Below are positions 34,206-47,019 of a DNA stretch of 64,000 nucleotides, one piece after another; within the stretch, counting starts at the first letter, position 1, and the number at the start of each line of letters is the position of its first letter. The DNA lies in assembly GCA_963969495.1 (NCBI GenBank), contig OZ018331.1, positions 145,795,845-145,859,844 on the forward strand, written 5' to 3'. A program made the translations under genes and the position numbers. Below the pieces are notes generated by a model. It made no database searches. It had not been told where the DNA came from and worked only from the letters and a program-made list of their open reading frames with translations. This DNA comes from Ceratothoa steindachneri. Lineage: Eukaryota > Arthropoda > Malacostraca > Isopoda > Cymothoidae.

Positions 34206-35500
34206 CAGGGTGACCCCCGAAAACGGTCCACTACTTCATTAATTTTCTGCAAGGTTTGAATGAAATTTGGTGATAACTAGTTTATTGTTTTTAAAAACAT
34301 ATAAAAAAATTAGAGTCTTTGGACTTTTATTCTTTATTCTAAAGCACGTGTTCGAGATGACCTCCATTCAGCTCTATGCATTTCTTGAGGCACATAACAA
34401 AGTTGTTCATGACGTCCTTACAAACCGACTGACTAATGGCACTGATCTCCTTCGTGATTGCTTGCTTGAGTTCCATGATGGGACTGGGTCTCCCTGCGTA
34501 CGCTTTGTCTTTAAGGTAGCCCCAGAGAAAGAATTATGGCAGGCTATGGGGTAGGCTGTGAGGTGCTCACTCAAAATCGGTCTTCAGGTTGTTCACACGG
34601 CCACCAAAGTTCTTTTTCAGCCATTCTCGTGACAGGTTTAAGATGTGAGAGCTTTCTTCATCTGGCTGGAACCAGAACTTTCCTATAAGGGATACGAACA
34701 GGGTCTGCAGCTCCCTCTTGAAGGTTTTGAGGACCTCGACATACCGCTCCTTGGTGGCTGTCACTGTCGCACCAGATTTTTCGAAGAAGAATGGCCCGAT
34801 GATGCTCCTGGCTTATATTTCAGTCCATTCCATGCACTTAGGGAGTGTAAGGGCTTGCTGGCTACATCATTTGGTCTGGTGGTCCCAGAGAAGACATTTG
34901 TCTTTGAGTTTACCTTTCCTTCAAGAGGGAAGTGAGTTCATCTCACGTCCAAAGAAGGTTAGGGAAAGTTTGGGTCTCCTGAATCTTCTCCAGTATCTTG
35001 ACTGCCATAGCCTTTCTCCGCTCCTTGTCTGTCTGAGAATATAAGAGTCTGCTTCTTCTGTTTTATGTATGGGCAGGTCTTCACATCCATTATTACTGCT
35101 CTCCTGCAAGTCTTACGGGATATACCTAGGGACTGACTTCGCTTGCGCACAGAGCGTTTTCGACTCTGCTGAACTGACTCTCTAACGCTCTCAACCAGCT
35201 TAGCTCTACGCTTTATAGGGTTTCCTAAATGGCTTGGACGGTTCTCCCTAGCTGCATTGAAGCTTTGTTTACTATCCCTTAGTTCTAGGATTGATCCACC
35301 GATTCCTGAATTCGTCTCTTCGAGCGGAATTTTTCACATTCGAACTGCTTAAAAGTGTCCTGCACTTTCTTGAACGAGCCTCTCTTGTAATAATGTTTGG
35401 CGCAGTAAATTCTTTGCCTGAGCTCCCATTGAGATCTACTTGTGTTCACAGGCGTTGCTTATGTCATGTCATGCAATGTAATGGTGATTAGTGAATGAAA
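34206..35500 (-). pseudogene. Mariner-type transposase relic with one terminus
   Basis: The terminus cagggtgacccccgaaaacg starts at 34,206 after a TA; the opposite terminus was not found, so the element is truncated near 35,500. The minus-strand transposase reads QWELRQRIYCAKHYYKRGSF near its N-terminus, then SVRKRSQSLGIS (second DNA-binding helix region), QTRSGER, and a WT*DEL box in which the first catalytic Asp survives beside a stop. It continues VNSKTNVFSGTTRP, then TATKERYVEVLKTFKREL, GKFWFQPDEESSHI (second Asp, 34,660-34,662) and SREWLKKNFGGRV. The third motif, normally SPDLSPLDY, reads SLPHSLP followed by a stop, so its Asp is lost. The C-terminus FLWGYLKDKAYAGRPS, VCKDVMNNFVMCLKKCIELN and GGHLEHVL is well preserved. 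Frameshifts and stops make it inactive. Confidence 0.9.
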
Positions 35501-35509
35501 AAAAAGGAA

Positions 35510-36055
35510 ATATCACAAAAAAGTGTGTGCAACGTAACTTATGTCTTGGTACTCAACTTTGACCTAAAATAATATTTATAGGCAGTTTTTAGTCGCATGC
35601 GAGTCTAGTCGCAAACTAATCTTATATCTCACTATATCGGTCGGTCCCCTCTTTTCTTTTTTGATTTTTGTAATAATATTGTAACTATTCGGCTGATTCT
35701 AGGCAAATTTGAAATACTGATATTGTTTTACGATCTCTTTCGAATAATATAATTGACAAAGTCCTCAGGAGGTGAGCCTAGAATTATTTTGTTTTGGCAA
35801 TAAAATCATAATTATTTCGCCGATTGTAACCAAATATGTGTCGAGCTATACCTATGTTGAATAAATCGGCTCTCAGAGTCTTACACAAGAACTAGCAAAC
35901 AGCTAACCACAGGCTGCTAGACATAGGTCTGGGCGATTAAGAAAGAGTGCGAGTTATGGTTGACCGGGTTTGAATTAATGGCTTGCCAAGTTGCAGTTCA
36001 AAGGATGTATAAAGACAATACCCCAAAATATAATTTGAATATATATGAAAAAAGG
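35510..36055. other. AT-rich spacer
   Basis: Nothing recognised between the mariner relic and the palindrome. Confidence 0.5.
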
Positions 36056-36056
36056 G

Positions 36057-36059
<3 letters not shown>

Positions 36060-36110
<51 letters not shown>

Positions 36111-36715
36111 TAAAAACTCAGAAAGAATGACGTGAGATAGCAAATGCAATGCATAGTCCCGCAGGAAAAAATGAAAAGCTGTTTCCAAGGACTTTCGAAC
36201 TTTATTAAGTTCCTTATTAAGGATAACTACAGGAAATAATATTATATTAGACGTATATATATGAAAGAAAGGTATAAAAAACCGCCTTAAAAACAAGAAA
36301 TCATCAATGAGGAAGACGAAAGAGGAAAGGTAATGATTCATATTAAGAATTAAAAGAAGCAGGTAGTAAGGTCAAACTGAGAAGACGGAAAGGGTAACAG
36401 ATTAAAAGAAATGGAGATAGCCTAACGAGTGTCTTATAATCTCACTCGTTTGGCTATCCCCATTTCTTATAATCTGTTACCCTTTCCGTCTTATCAGTTT
36501 GACCTTACTACCTGCTTCTTGTAATTCTTAATGTAAATCTTTACCTTCCCCCTTCCGTCTTCCTCATTGGTGATTTCTTGTTTTTAAAGCGGGATTTTAT
36601 ACTTTTCTTTCGTATATATACCTCTAATATAATATTATTTCTTGTATAAGGAACTTGATAAAGTTCGAAAGTACTTGTAAACACCTTTTCATTTTTTCCT
36701 GCGCGACATTGCATA

Positions 36716-36779
<64 letters not shown>
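36060..36779. repeat. ~720-bp palindrome (foldback) capped by (TA)n
   Basis: The left arm (about 36,106-36,431) and right arm (about 36,443-36,720) are reverse complements over nearly their whole length, with an 11-nt loop (tcttataatct, 36,432-36,442). Arms share gcaggaaaaaatgaaaag, ctttcgaactttat, aataatattatattaga, acaagaaatca and aggtagtaaggtcaaactga. The left arm has a 14-bp extra segment. (TA)n tracts at 36,060-36,105 and 36,721-36,779 extend the symmetry. A copy of one arm lies at 62,540-62,762. Two head-to-head copies of a (TA)n-ended unit, or one foldback element, explain it. I infer a link to Penelope-like elements from the stem-GAAA motif at 36,651-36,680. Confidence 0.92.
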
Positions 36780-36781
<2 letters not shown>

Positions 36782-36839
36782 AAAGAGGTAACAAATTACT
36801 TATGGTAGTTAAATGAATTAAGTGAAGATTAACGAGGTA

Positions 36840-37870
36840 ATCTGGAGATAACCATACACGATCGAATTTCTTTCAAGCGAGGGCGAATTCGATGGAGGGT
36901 GGAAGACAACGGCGCAGTTCTACAAGAAAATACTACATGGAGTCTTGACTAAGAGGAGTGAAAGATGGGGTTGGATTACTTCGTGATTAAGAATGAGGTT
37001 TTTTTGCTCCAGAGAGATGTAATCTCAACTCGAGACGATTCTGATGATCGACAGGGAGTCTCAGTCACCAAAGACGGGAATCTTGAAAGGGTAGTGAAGA
37101 TGAGAGGGCCACACAACTCTCCGGAAAGAAGGGGACTCGATAATTTTCTCCGAACAGGAGTTAAAGCTCAACCAAGGTAGATATTCTGACGGGATCTTCG
37201 ACGACGTACGATGAAGAGTTACGGAAGGGTCACGAGAAACAGACGGCAATTCGGACCGAGTGGATTGCAAACATTCAATCTCCTTGAGAGATGGTGAGCT
37301 TCGGGTTAAATACCCAGGGCCTTGCGGTCCCTAAGGGATTCTTGGAGCCAGTATAACAAATACAATTCACGATAACACGTTGTTTCAGACGATCCAACTC
37401 GCCTCGCGATATGGGGGTAGGGTTAATATGGCCGCGCAAAGCGTTATCGCAGAGGAGACGAAGACGATTGGCGTCTGAAAACAAGCACAGCTGGGACAGG
37501 TGATTAAGCGAGCGGCGATTCTTCCTGGACTTCCTTAAATTCTCATGCTGGCTCACGTGGTCTGGAAAAAATAGAGTGGTATTTCCTAAGTGGTTTCCTC
37601 ACACGGTGCTCCTTCGAGGGCATTCTCTCACAATGTAAAACTCCTATTTTGTTATACATTCTCTTTCGATTGACAAAATTGCCAAGTTCCTGCAATGGTT
37701 ACTCCAGCATTATTGAAATTTTTTAAAGTCATAGGGACATGAATCGAAATAAATGAGAGCAGGTGACTCTTTGGTTAGCAAACCTTGTTTTATTTGGTGG
37801 CAATGCTCTACCGCTGGTCACGCGGAGCAAACTTTCCACCCACCCCAACTTTTGTCTGTATTATTTACAT
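36840..37870. other. GC-richer block, possible LTR or element fragment
   Basis: GC-richer than its surroundings, mainly 36,880-37,620. Short frames on both strands (plus 36,965-37,180; minus 37,270-37,061 and 37,556-37,275) have no recognised domain. On the minus strand a TG-starting edge (tgtgaggaaaccac, near 37,605) could begin an LTR, but no matching second copy or primer-binding site could be defined. The segment ttggtggcaatgctctaccg near 37,795 is tRNA-gene-like only in word content. Confidence 0.3.
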
Positions 37871-37879
37871 AGCTTCTCC

Positions 37880-40440
37880 TATCCATGATCTAACATAATG
37901 AACAAAGCCAAAACAATAATTAAACAGAGCAAGAGCTACGCGAAACACCTGACTTAGATTTACCACGAATAAACTGATTAGCATTTGGGGCTTTCACATA
38001 GTACAGCGCCATCTTTTGCTAAAATATATAATGAACTTTCCCGTCGTTTGTTCCATTCTTGAAAATATATAGTTTATAATTGTATTCATAAATAGTTTAT
38101 AATATAGTTTATTTGGCACTATAACAAAACAATTCTTAGTTCAGATTCGGAATCACGAGCCTCGATCTCGATTAGAGCAATTTTGCGCCAGGTGAAAATT
38201 TTCTGCTGTATGGTGTAATAAACTAGCGGTTGATAAAGAGAATCCATTAAACTGTGCGCAGTTTCTGGGTCTTATTGAGCAGAAATGGAGTAATATTAGT
38301 TATGATTTCATCACAAACTTAACTTCAACATAAAATAATTAATTAAAGCACTCCTAAAAAATAAGGGACATCATAGTAAATATTAACTGTGCGGAACAAT
38401 TGCCTTTTTATTATTGAAAAGGGTTCGACTTCTGACTTTTTGTATATTTTACCTTCAGATTATGATCAAAATATACTAAAACAAAATGCAACGTTTTGAT
38501 TATTTCTCTTCAAGTTTTGATATGGAAATTTAGTAGAACCGAAACTTTTACCTTGTACTTAATAATTGTGAAAGATGCTGATATCTTTAATAGTTACCGT
38601 TTTAAAGTTCATAACAGCATGAATATGAACAAAAATATTTTACTTAACTCTAGATTCGCGCTCTAAGGTGTACATCCGATTCCAAAACCGAGAACCATAG
38701 CGAGAAGTTCGAATGATTCCTCTCTTTAAGCTACTTGACTATACTTCAAAGGTAGAAGAGGGTTAAACTTCCCCAAACTTAATTAAGTTCATGGTTAAGT
38801 AGCATTATTTTTGTCATTCTATTCAATTTTATTAGGATAACTCAATATTATTAAAAATCCTCAAAGAGTTCCATGATTATGAGCAAATTCAGGCACAAGC
38901 GAAGATATGACTTTACCTCATGAGATGTATTTTCGTCTTTTTATGTCCTCTCCTGACCCAAATTTCTAATCAGGACTTATATATTCTCGGAACTAATTTA
39001 ATAGATGCCGCTGTTGCTTCTGGTATTGAAAAGTGCTCTTTTTTCAACCCATTTCAAATGTCATTATATCGATGTGTAGAAAACAGAAAAAAGATCATCT
39101 CTTTTACATTTTTATTTGCTCTACAGAAATGAAAGGAAGAAGCATGATATAGCTATCATGTGTTTAATTTTACTACGTTTCCTCTGAATGGTACTTCTTC
39201 GCATAATTTTCATAACTGCGAAAGCGTTCGGCTCTTTTATATTGACGATTTTTTATTGGCACAATAGAAAACTTGTTTAATTATCTTATCATTTCATGAT
39301 TTGTGCAGGTATTTGCTTCGAAATTCGGAATCAGTAACAGCGTTTATTCAAAAGGAATTTTCCGTTTTATCCGCGCTAAAAATCTTGGCATAAGATAGAT
39401 TAGATAAATATCGAAGGAGATTTCCGGGAATTTTGAGCGTTTGATTTATTTCTGCCTTTCAGATTTTAAAACGTTTGAAGCGGCTTTTTTTTCCCGGAGA
39501 AGAAGGTAAAGGGAGACAAACCACTCTATTACTGTTCATTCTTTATTTTTCATAATCTCCGATAAAACAGTATAGTAACAATCAGCAATTATCTTGGAAT
39601 ACGAAAAAACATTGAGAGGGTAGGGGACGATTTCAAGGATTTAGACATTTTGAGTTTTGTTCGTTTACGGTTGTTTGGAAGAAAAAGTTACGAAATTATT
39701 GATTACTTAATTGTTACTAACAATCTAAAATTACCCTGTTTAAGGCCTACTTTAAACTTGCTTTTCATAAATCCTTTAAAGATTATGTTTTTTTAAAGGC
39801 GGTGGCGTGAAGTCGTATTGCAGAGAGTTAAATATAATTACCTGTTTCATAAAGTTCTGATCACTAAGCAAATGAATTTGTGCCTCAAAGAGATTGCTCA
39901 TACATATGTGTGAGTATGGGCACGGAGCGGCTACAGCTACATTTTGTCCATGAGTGCAGACATATGACGTGAAAGGAGAAGATATGAAGAAATAAAGGTT
40001 TAAATGGGGAACTTTGTAAAAAGCATCGTCTGGTAACCAATTAAAAAATAGTTTCTTCGCTTTGACAGATAGATAAATATACACAGAAACTTCCAAGACT
40101 ATGAAAAAAGACGCCAAATCTCTAGAGGGTTGAAACCAACAGTGAATGAAAAATCAGTCCGGATTTTCTTTAATAATAAGTTTGTATCATTAAAAGCGAC
40201 GAAAGTTGAATAAGAATCAGAAATAAACATTAACATAAATCTGTCAAATCTTTTAAGTAGAGTTTCTGAATCTGGTTGACTATAATATAGGAAGCTAATA
40301 TGCGTAAAAGCTTTTAAATGAAGTTGTAAGAATGGAGAAAAGATGTAAAAAAAGTAAAAACTTTAAATGCTGCTTTTTAGTCTGAAATTTGGTGTCCTTC
40401 CGTCTTTTCTCAGATTTCTTTTGTGGTACCTCGCTTTTTT
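37880..40440. other. AT-rich spacer
   Basis: No gene or mobile element recognised. Frames at 38,920-39,132 (plus) and 39,776-40,117 (minus) lack family resemblance. Confidence 0.5.
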
Positions 40441-40445
40441 CACTT

Positions 40446-40571
40446 AGAAATCGTGTTTATTTTATTATTGATTTGGTCCAAGAGGTCTCATCTAGAATTC
40501 TACCTTCCAGAAATCGTGTTCATTTTATTATTGATTTGATCCAAGTGTTCTCATCTAGAATTCTACCTTCC
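40446..40571 (+). repeat. 63-bp tandem duplication
   Basis: Copies at 40,446-40,508 and 40,509-40,571 share agaaatcgtgtt, attttattattgatttg and tctcatctagaattctacct, and differ at only a few positions, so it is recent. The period is a multiple of three and an open frame (40,389-40,628) runs through both, encoding RNRVYFIIDLVQEVSSRILP twice with small changes. I do not recognise that protein and do not call it a gene. Confidence 0.93.
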
Positions 40572-40639
40572 AGACAATTTCATACCCCATTAACTTTGCC
40601 ACTTTGTTTAATACATTTTTTCTACTGAAGATATGACCA

Positions 40640-43600
40640 TTAACTTTCGCCTCCTTTGTTCAGAAATAATAAAAAAGTAAATTTTAATTTTATTTATAGT
40701 TTTCATGTCTTCTTTTCCTTTTCACCTTCTAAGTTTTCTAATTAATTTTATTTTTATTAAATAAGCGCAAATTATTCGAGACAAATACACTTCAGTCTCA
40801 GGGCAAATAGCGTTATCTCTAAAGTCTTTGTCTACGAAAAAGCATTCGAAGGCAACCTCAAATATCGTAATTAAAGATGATATATACAAGATATTGTGGT
40901 TAGTGTGTAATATTGTACGAAATTCCAGATAAGAAAGATTGGATATAATCATTAACAAAAATGTGAAATCCTTTATGGAGTCGATAAAATATTCTAAAAA
41001 CATTATCCTTCAATTTCCTCTGGCTTTAATGCAGTTGGCGTCTCTCACTTTAGTTTTAGTTGAAAAAGAAGAAACTTCCTCTTCTAAAGGCAACAAAAAA
41101 CTCAGACACGTCGAAGCATCAAATTAACCTGCTGTAACTTGAAAAAGCTTTCCTCTCAACGACTTGCTTAGAGTAATTGTTTGGAGGAAATGAGCTTTTT
41201 AGCCTTGAGGGACAAGTTAATTCTTATTACACGAGGATAATGTGGCGATAATCTGAAGGATCAATAAGGCATTTATTTATTATTTGGATAATATGCACAT
41301 CAACTATAAGGAATAATCACCTGAAAATTTGTAGAAGTGATCTGATTAAAGTGGCAAACGAGAAATGGAGCACAACTCTCCTGAACCCAGCTTTCTGAAG
41401 AAAATTATTGCAGGTAACAATTAAATAGTCACCATTGATAAATTTTTTAATAGAGGAGTTGGGCGCTTGAATGCGGCAATAGAAGCGGATAAAAATGAAT
41501 CACTAAGTGTGCTCTATCCGGATAGAATGATAACATGGCAACGCTATAATTGCTTTGACTAATGATGGAATGGAGAAGATTTAAGTGGATAAAAGCTGTC
41601 TTTCCTTTTTCCCCGTCGAATATTTGGAATCCTCACACATGGTAGTAAATTTGGCTCTTTTAATGCTTGTCTGCAAAGTTGGTTCCGGATTCATTGAGAT
41701 TGGAATTGAGTTTCAGGGAACCCTTTTATAAGTCAAGCCTACCTTATTGGCTCGGATTTAAAGCAATTGCCGACTTACCTACTGATTTAGGTGGCGCTGG
41801 CAGAATCTTGATTAAAACGATTCAGCATAAAGCCCTTCCTACTGCCTCAATTATAAGCCCCTGTCTCGACCTCTATTGAAAGCTTGTAAATTCCTCATCT
41901 TTGCATCAGCTACCGTCCAGACCAAATATTCCGCAATTTCCACCTTCCTAAATTAAATTTTACTTATTTCTGCCGAGGCCAGGTTTTTCTCGCTTTTTAC
42001 TTAATTGATGGCGTCCATAACACCGATTGGCTTCCTAAAGAACAAACACACATCCTATTTTCCTTACCACTAGTGGCGATGTTAAAAGTGCTGATTGTTG
42101 TTTGCGACGTGATGCCGATCCATTAAACTTGTTTCCTATGTTTCCTCAGCCCCGGCACTTAATGGCTCATGCGTTTCCTTTGGTTGGTTTCTTTTTCATT
42201 CCCGAATCTTCAAATAATTATTCTTTTTAGCATTCATCTTCTATTTTCTTGTTTTTTCTTCGCCTAATCGGCAGCACTATTCACTAATTCAGAAGCACCT
42301 TTTTGGTTTGGATTTAATGGAATAATTTAAGTTTATACTCATCAGGCGAAGGGAGGATTGGGTTCCTCCTTAGTGTGTCTTCTCTTATCCACAAGCAATT
42401 CTTGCCTGGCTTGTTTGTAGCACAGGTTTCGTGTGTGAGTCCTTATTATCCTTTCGGCGCTCTCTTGTTTTTACTGGGATGCTTTAAATTGCCTCTTTAC
42501 AAATTAACATTTCTTCTGCCATATCGTTTTATTCTCTAAAGCATTGCTCTTTCTCTTTCTCCTTCCTTTCATCCTCTTTTAAGTGATCAGCAACAGACTG
42601 AAAGTGATATAAATTAAAATATTTATCTCCAAATAAGATGGTAGGACCTTAATAGTGAGGTATTGAGTCGCAAGATTCAAGATAAATCTTCGTCGTTTTA
42701 TGGTTGATAACTCTTAGTTCAGACTCCCACAGACTTCATTTACGGCGCAGTAGTGGGAAACAAATTTGCTACCAAGTAAGAGTCAAATACCAATTCATTC
42801 CTGGATACATTACTTTCCTCTAAACGGGACCAACATCGCTATTTATAGTCTATCACTCTTCATCTTTCAGATACTCAGTTTTCCATTCTATCTTGACTCT
42901 TTGATCCTGACTCATCTTTTCCTCTACTGAAAACTAATAAATTTATATTTTGGCCTTTGTTCTTTTGATAAAATAATTACAAAGATATAACTTTTTCATA
43001 CACTATAAAAAGATGTTCTTTGACAATAAACAAACTGCCAAATGTTAATATCACAATGATACATTTCTTTTATTGATCCTTGATTGAAATCTGGCAGACA
43101 TAATTTTCTCTCTCCACCAGGAGCCCATTTTCGGGGTCAGGTCACCCAAGTGAATAGTCTTGCTGACTTGTCACTAGATTGCCTCAATTCGAACCCCAAT
43201 CAGCTAACGAGTTGTATTAGTGTTATAATGGACTTAATATGTGCTATCTTTCTTTTGAGGTGGTTAGGATTTCTTTAAAGCTGAAGTCCCTACTGTGTTA
43301 GGCTCATAAGGTGCGTATCGATGGTATACGAAATTCGAAAACGAATAAAACATTCTGAATTTGAGATATTTTTTAATTCTAAATAGTAAAGATTTTATAA
43401 TAAAATTTTGTAACAAACGAGACTATTTTGCATTACTTGGACAATTAAATAAACCAAAGGACAGAGAGATTAAATAAAAGAAGATAAAGTGAAATTAAAG
43501 TATAAATCACCTCAGCGTAATTAAAAGACCAGAAGAGAAGTGACCTGCTATAAGCCAGCACGACCAAGTTTAACGATACGTACTGTGCTCAAAAGTATCA

Positions 43601-46600
43601 ATTTGACCCCTATGAGAATGACATTAGAAAAGAAACTTTGATAATCCAACGAGGAATTGTTCATAATTCCTGGAAATTATGGATGTCTGTTCCTCATTTC
43701 AAATCTCAAGCAAGACTTTCATACATGAGAACAAAGGAAATTAAAAGTTTGACTTTGGAACCATTTACTATGTGTCACATAAAATGTTGACACGAGCGAT
43801 AATCCAAATTTAGTGCTATGAGAGGCAATTCAGGTCAAAGATTAATCGCCTCCGAGTGTAGCCGTTTCGACATAAAAGTCGAATATTTCATTCAAAATCA
43901 GGAAACGTTGTACACAAACCTGTGAAAATGTCTAACCATTAGAAATATAGCCAATCTTCAAAAGCTTCACTTGATTATTTTAAGCTGCAGAAGTTTTAGA
44001 GACTTGAAAATGAATTTGATATGAAAATTGTATAGTTTTCTGTGTTAATACAAGGTCGGAAACCCAAATTAGAGTATAGACAAATACTGCGAAACCATTT
44101 AGGAATATCTTATAAATTTATAACCCAAACTTGGTTTCTTAAAAAATGTTTTGACTCTTTGGTTAGAGCTGTGAGCCGTTGAAAGAACAAAGCGCCAAAG
44201 GGAAGTTATTCTCTACTTAGATGCGGTGATCAAGGCAGTGGCATTAATTGAATAGGGGATATTCTTCCATAGGAATCATAAAATTTGCCACCAGCATTTC
44301 ATACAATAACCGAGAGTAAAGGTGGTTGAAATTATGGGCAGAGCCATTTGTTACATCTGGGGAAAATTCTTAACAACTAGTTTTTAAAAGAAAACTATAA
44401 AATGTTGTTACCTCAGCCTATTATAAATAGGTTGAGTGTTGCACAACTATCCAAACAAAAGGATAAAATCGAAAGAGATATTTTTGGCTAATCAGTGTGA
44501 CGATACTAAATAAAAATATTCAGAATCATTTGTCAGGAAGATCAGGTACGAAAATTACAATTTCAGCTAGTATGGTTTTAAAACTTGGATTTTCGACATA
44601 TTATTTTGAAATTTTATTTTACGAAATTTATCAAAATGGATTAATTCGTCTATCGGAAGGCCGTTACCCTTGATTTCAAATGAGAATGGAAGAAAACACC
44701 TGACGTGATCTTGGCTGATTGCTTTATGGATGAGAAAAGAGATACTCTGAATGTTCAAATGTGCATTTCTTAAAAAAGAAGCTATCCAGTATCAGGATCA
44801 AAAGAGTTAATTCATTCATCAATCAAATGAGCTACGTCAAAACTGAATTGGAGAGAAATAAAAGGCAAGGTACCAAAAAAATGTGAATAAAAGTGTATGG
44901 TTAAACAGAATTATGAGAAGTCAGTGTGGTCGTGTAAACAAATGATACCTAAAGTAGAGGGGAAATGAAACAAGATCAATAGACCCGATTCACGTGCTCT
45001 CAATTACCTCAATAATTTTAAAAAAATAAGGAAAGAAAAAAAAGAATTAATTAACTAACGTATTATTAATTAAAAGACGATCTTCAAAACTTTCAAAAAC
45101 TCATTGAAAAGTAAAATATTGACCATCCAACCGATCTACCGACGTATCGACATAGTAACTTATCGAGTCACGTGGATGCGACTAAGAAAATGGAAGAATA
45201 TTTAATTAGAGCAAAGTGCTGATCGAGAAAACATGCCGAGGATTATAGTGACCAGGAAAAGAGAGAAGGAAACATTGGAAGGAAATGAAAGAAAAAATCT
45301 TACCTTGTTTACAACTGAACAAACACAAAAATACTCCGCCAATTTACCGCGACAGATATTCCTACACAAAATCTTGCAGCTACGCCGTTACATGAGTACG
45401 TCCTCCAATGGGGCTCGGGCCTCTTCCTCGGTCCCTGTTCGAGATGGACGAACATCAGCCCCTTAACTAAGAAATTGGCCGATGTAAAGTGAAAACCTGA
45501 AATTAGAAATGCGAGTCAAATCAAAATGATAAAAATACATAATTACCCTCTTCCCCAAATATTCGATTCAAATTATAAATTTATTACTTAAGAAATAATT
45601 TATTTATGCAAAGCAAGGAAATTTCTACCACGTATTTTGATGTTAACAGGTGTGCACTTTTATGTTTTTGTAGGCGCTTTACCACTTATTTGCTCTAGAG
45701 TGTATCATTGAGTGTATCAAATTTAATTAGGATATTTAATTATGATGTCAAATTATAATAACGATAGAGATAAGAAACACTTAAATCTTGCTCTCTTACG
45801 AAGTCGTTCAGTTCATTCAACTTTATTCTTTAGTCTCATTCTTTTAATTTTCTTCTTATTATCCTCAACTCAAAAACTATGAAGGATAGAAAAGAATCCT
45901 CAACTCAAGTTGTATACACATATAATCTACAAGGAGAGCTAAGGGACTGAAGCCCTTCCTAAATTTTAGACACGTTTATGTTTAAATTGTTTATGCCATA
46001 ATTGTTATGTAATAATATAAAATATATATAAATCAGTTTTTTAAACCGTTGCGATCGAATTTATCTTATATGATACGTATCTAAAATAGAGGTAAATCTA
46101 AAAAGAATAATCAATAAATTGAGTAATCTACCTTAGTTGACGTCAAAAATCTACAATTCATAATCTTCTGTTGTATGGAAAAAAATTCGAATCTAATAGA
46201 GTTAATGGTCACTCCCCTGCGAGTTCCCATTTTTTTTTATCAATGCTCTGTAAGATAACCATTATTAATATTTTTGCCCTTTTCTCAGACTCCTCAGAGG
46301 GAGGAATTTAACTTAAACTCCCTTATACTTTTAGCCTGGATCAACCGCTGTTATCTACTAATTTGATGCTTTCATTGTGTAAAGTACGTAATTTAGTAAA
46401 GCTGAGTGCCCTCTTGTTTTATCGGTGCTGTAAGAAATATACTTGAGTTACCTTACTTCTACACACACTCATATCGCTTAACAACACCACTTTAGGAACC
46501 TTTTACCCTATAAATTCAAGTAGAGTTGCCTCGCTCTATTTGAGATAGGATGTACATCTCGCAAAGTGCCTCTTCTTTGCCTACTTGGCGATGTGCTATG

Positions 46601-46950
46601 CAATGCATGGTACAATCTTTCTCTAAAAGAGTTGCCTCTTTACTTTCTTCTCAGCTGCCTCCAAGCTCCTCTCTTAAGGTAACCTAAATTCAAGGCTCTG
46701 AATTAAAAATATATGACCACTTAAAGTAAGCTACAATCGAGGTTTTAAAAGGAGTATAAGGGACGTCCAAAGGAAAGCTACGATTGAAGCCCTGAAGGAA
46801 GCATAAGTTTATGGCTTTTTACTAAGCTGTCTTTACATCCATGACCCCCTTTATACTTACAGTCACTGTTCTATTTTGTTGTATTTTTTTATTGATATAT
46901 TCTTTGTTGTTTATAACCTTTTGATATATTTTAAGTTAGTATAAAGATTG
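40640..46950. other. Non-coding spacer
   Basis: Over 6 kb with no recognised gene, RNA or element. Open frames at 40,722-41,127, 41,667-41,879, 43,084-43,278, 44,567-44,758 and 45,233-45,466 have no family resemblance or splice support. A pyrimidine-AG and AAG-GTAACC pair encloses only 24 nt at 46,655-46,678. Confidence 0.55.
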
Positions 46951-46952
46951 GA

Positions 46953-46961
46953 ATATATATA

Positions 46962-47014
<53 letters not shown>
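46953..47014. repeat. (TA)n microsatellite
   Basis: About 60 bp of TA repeat, interrupted once by C near its left end. Confidence 0.97.
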
Positions 47015-47018
<4 letters not shown>

Positions 47019-47019
47019 A

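Noticed and set aside
46655..46678. 24-nt micro-exon between a pyrimidine-AG and AAG-GTAACC
   Set aside because: Too short to support without transcripts; such pairs are expected by chance in this much sequence.
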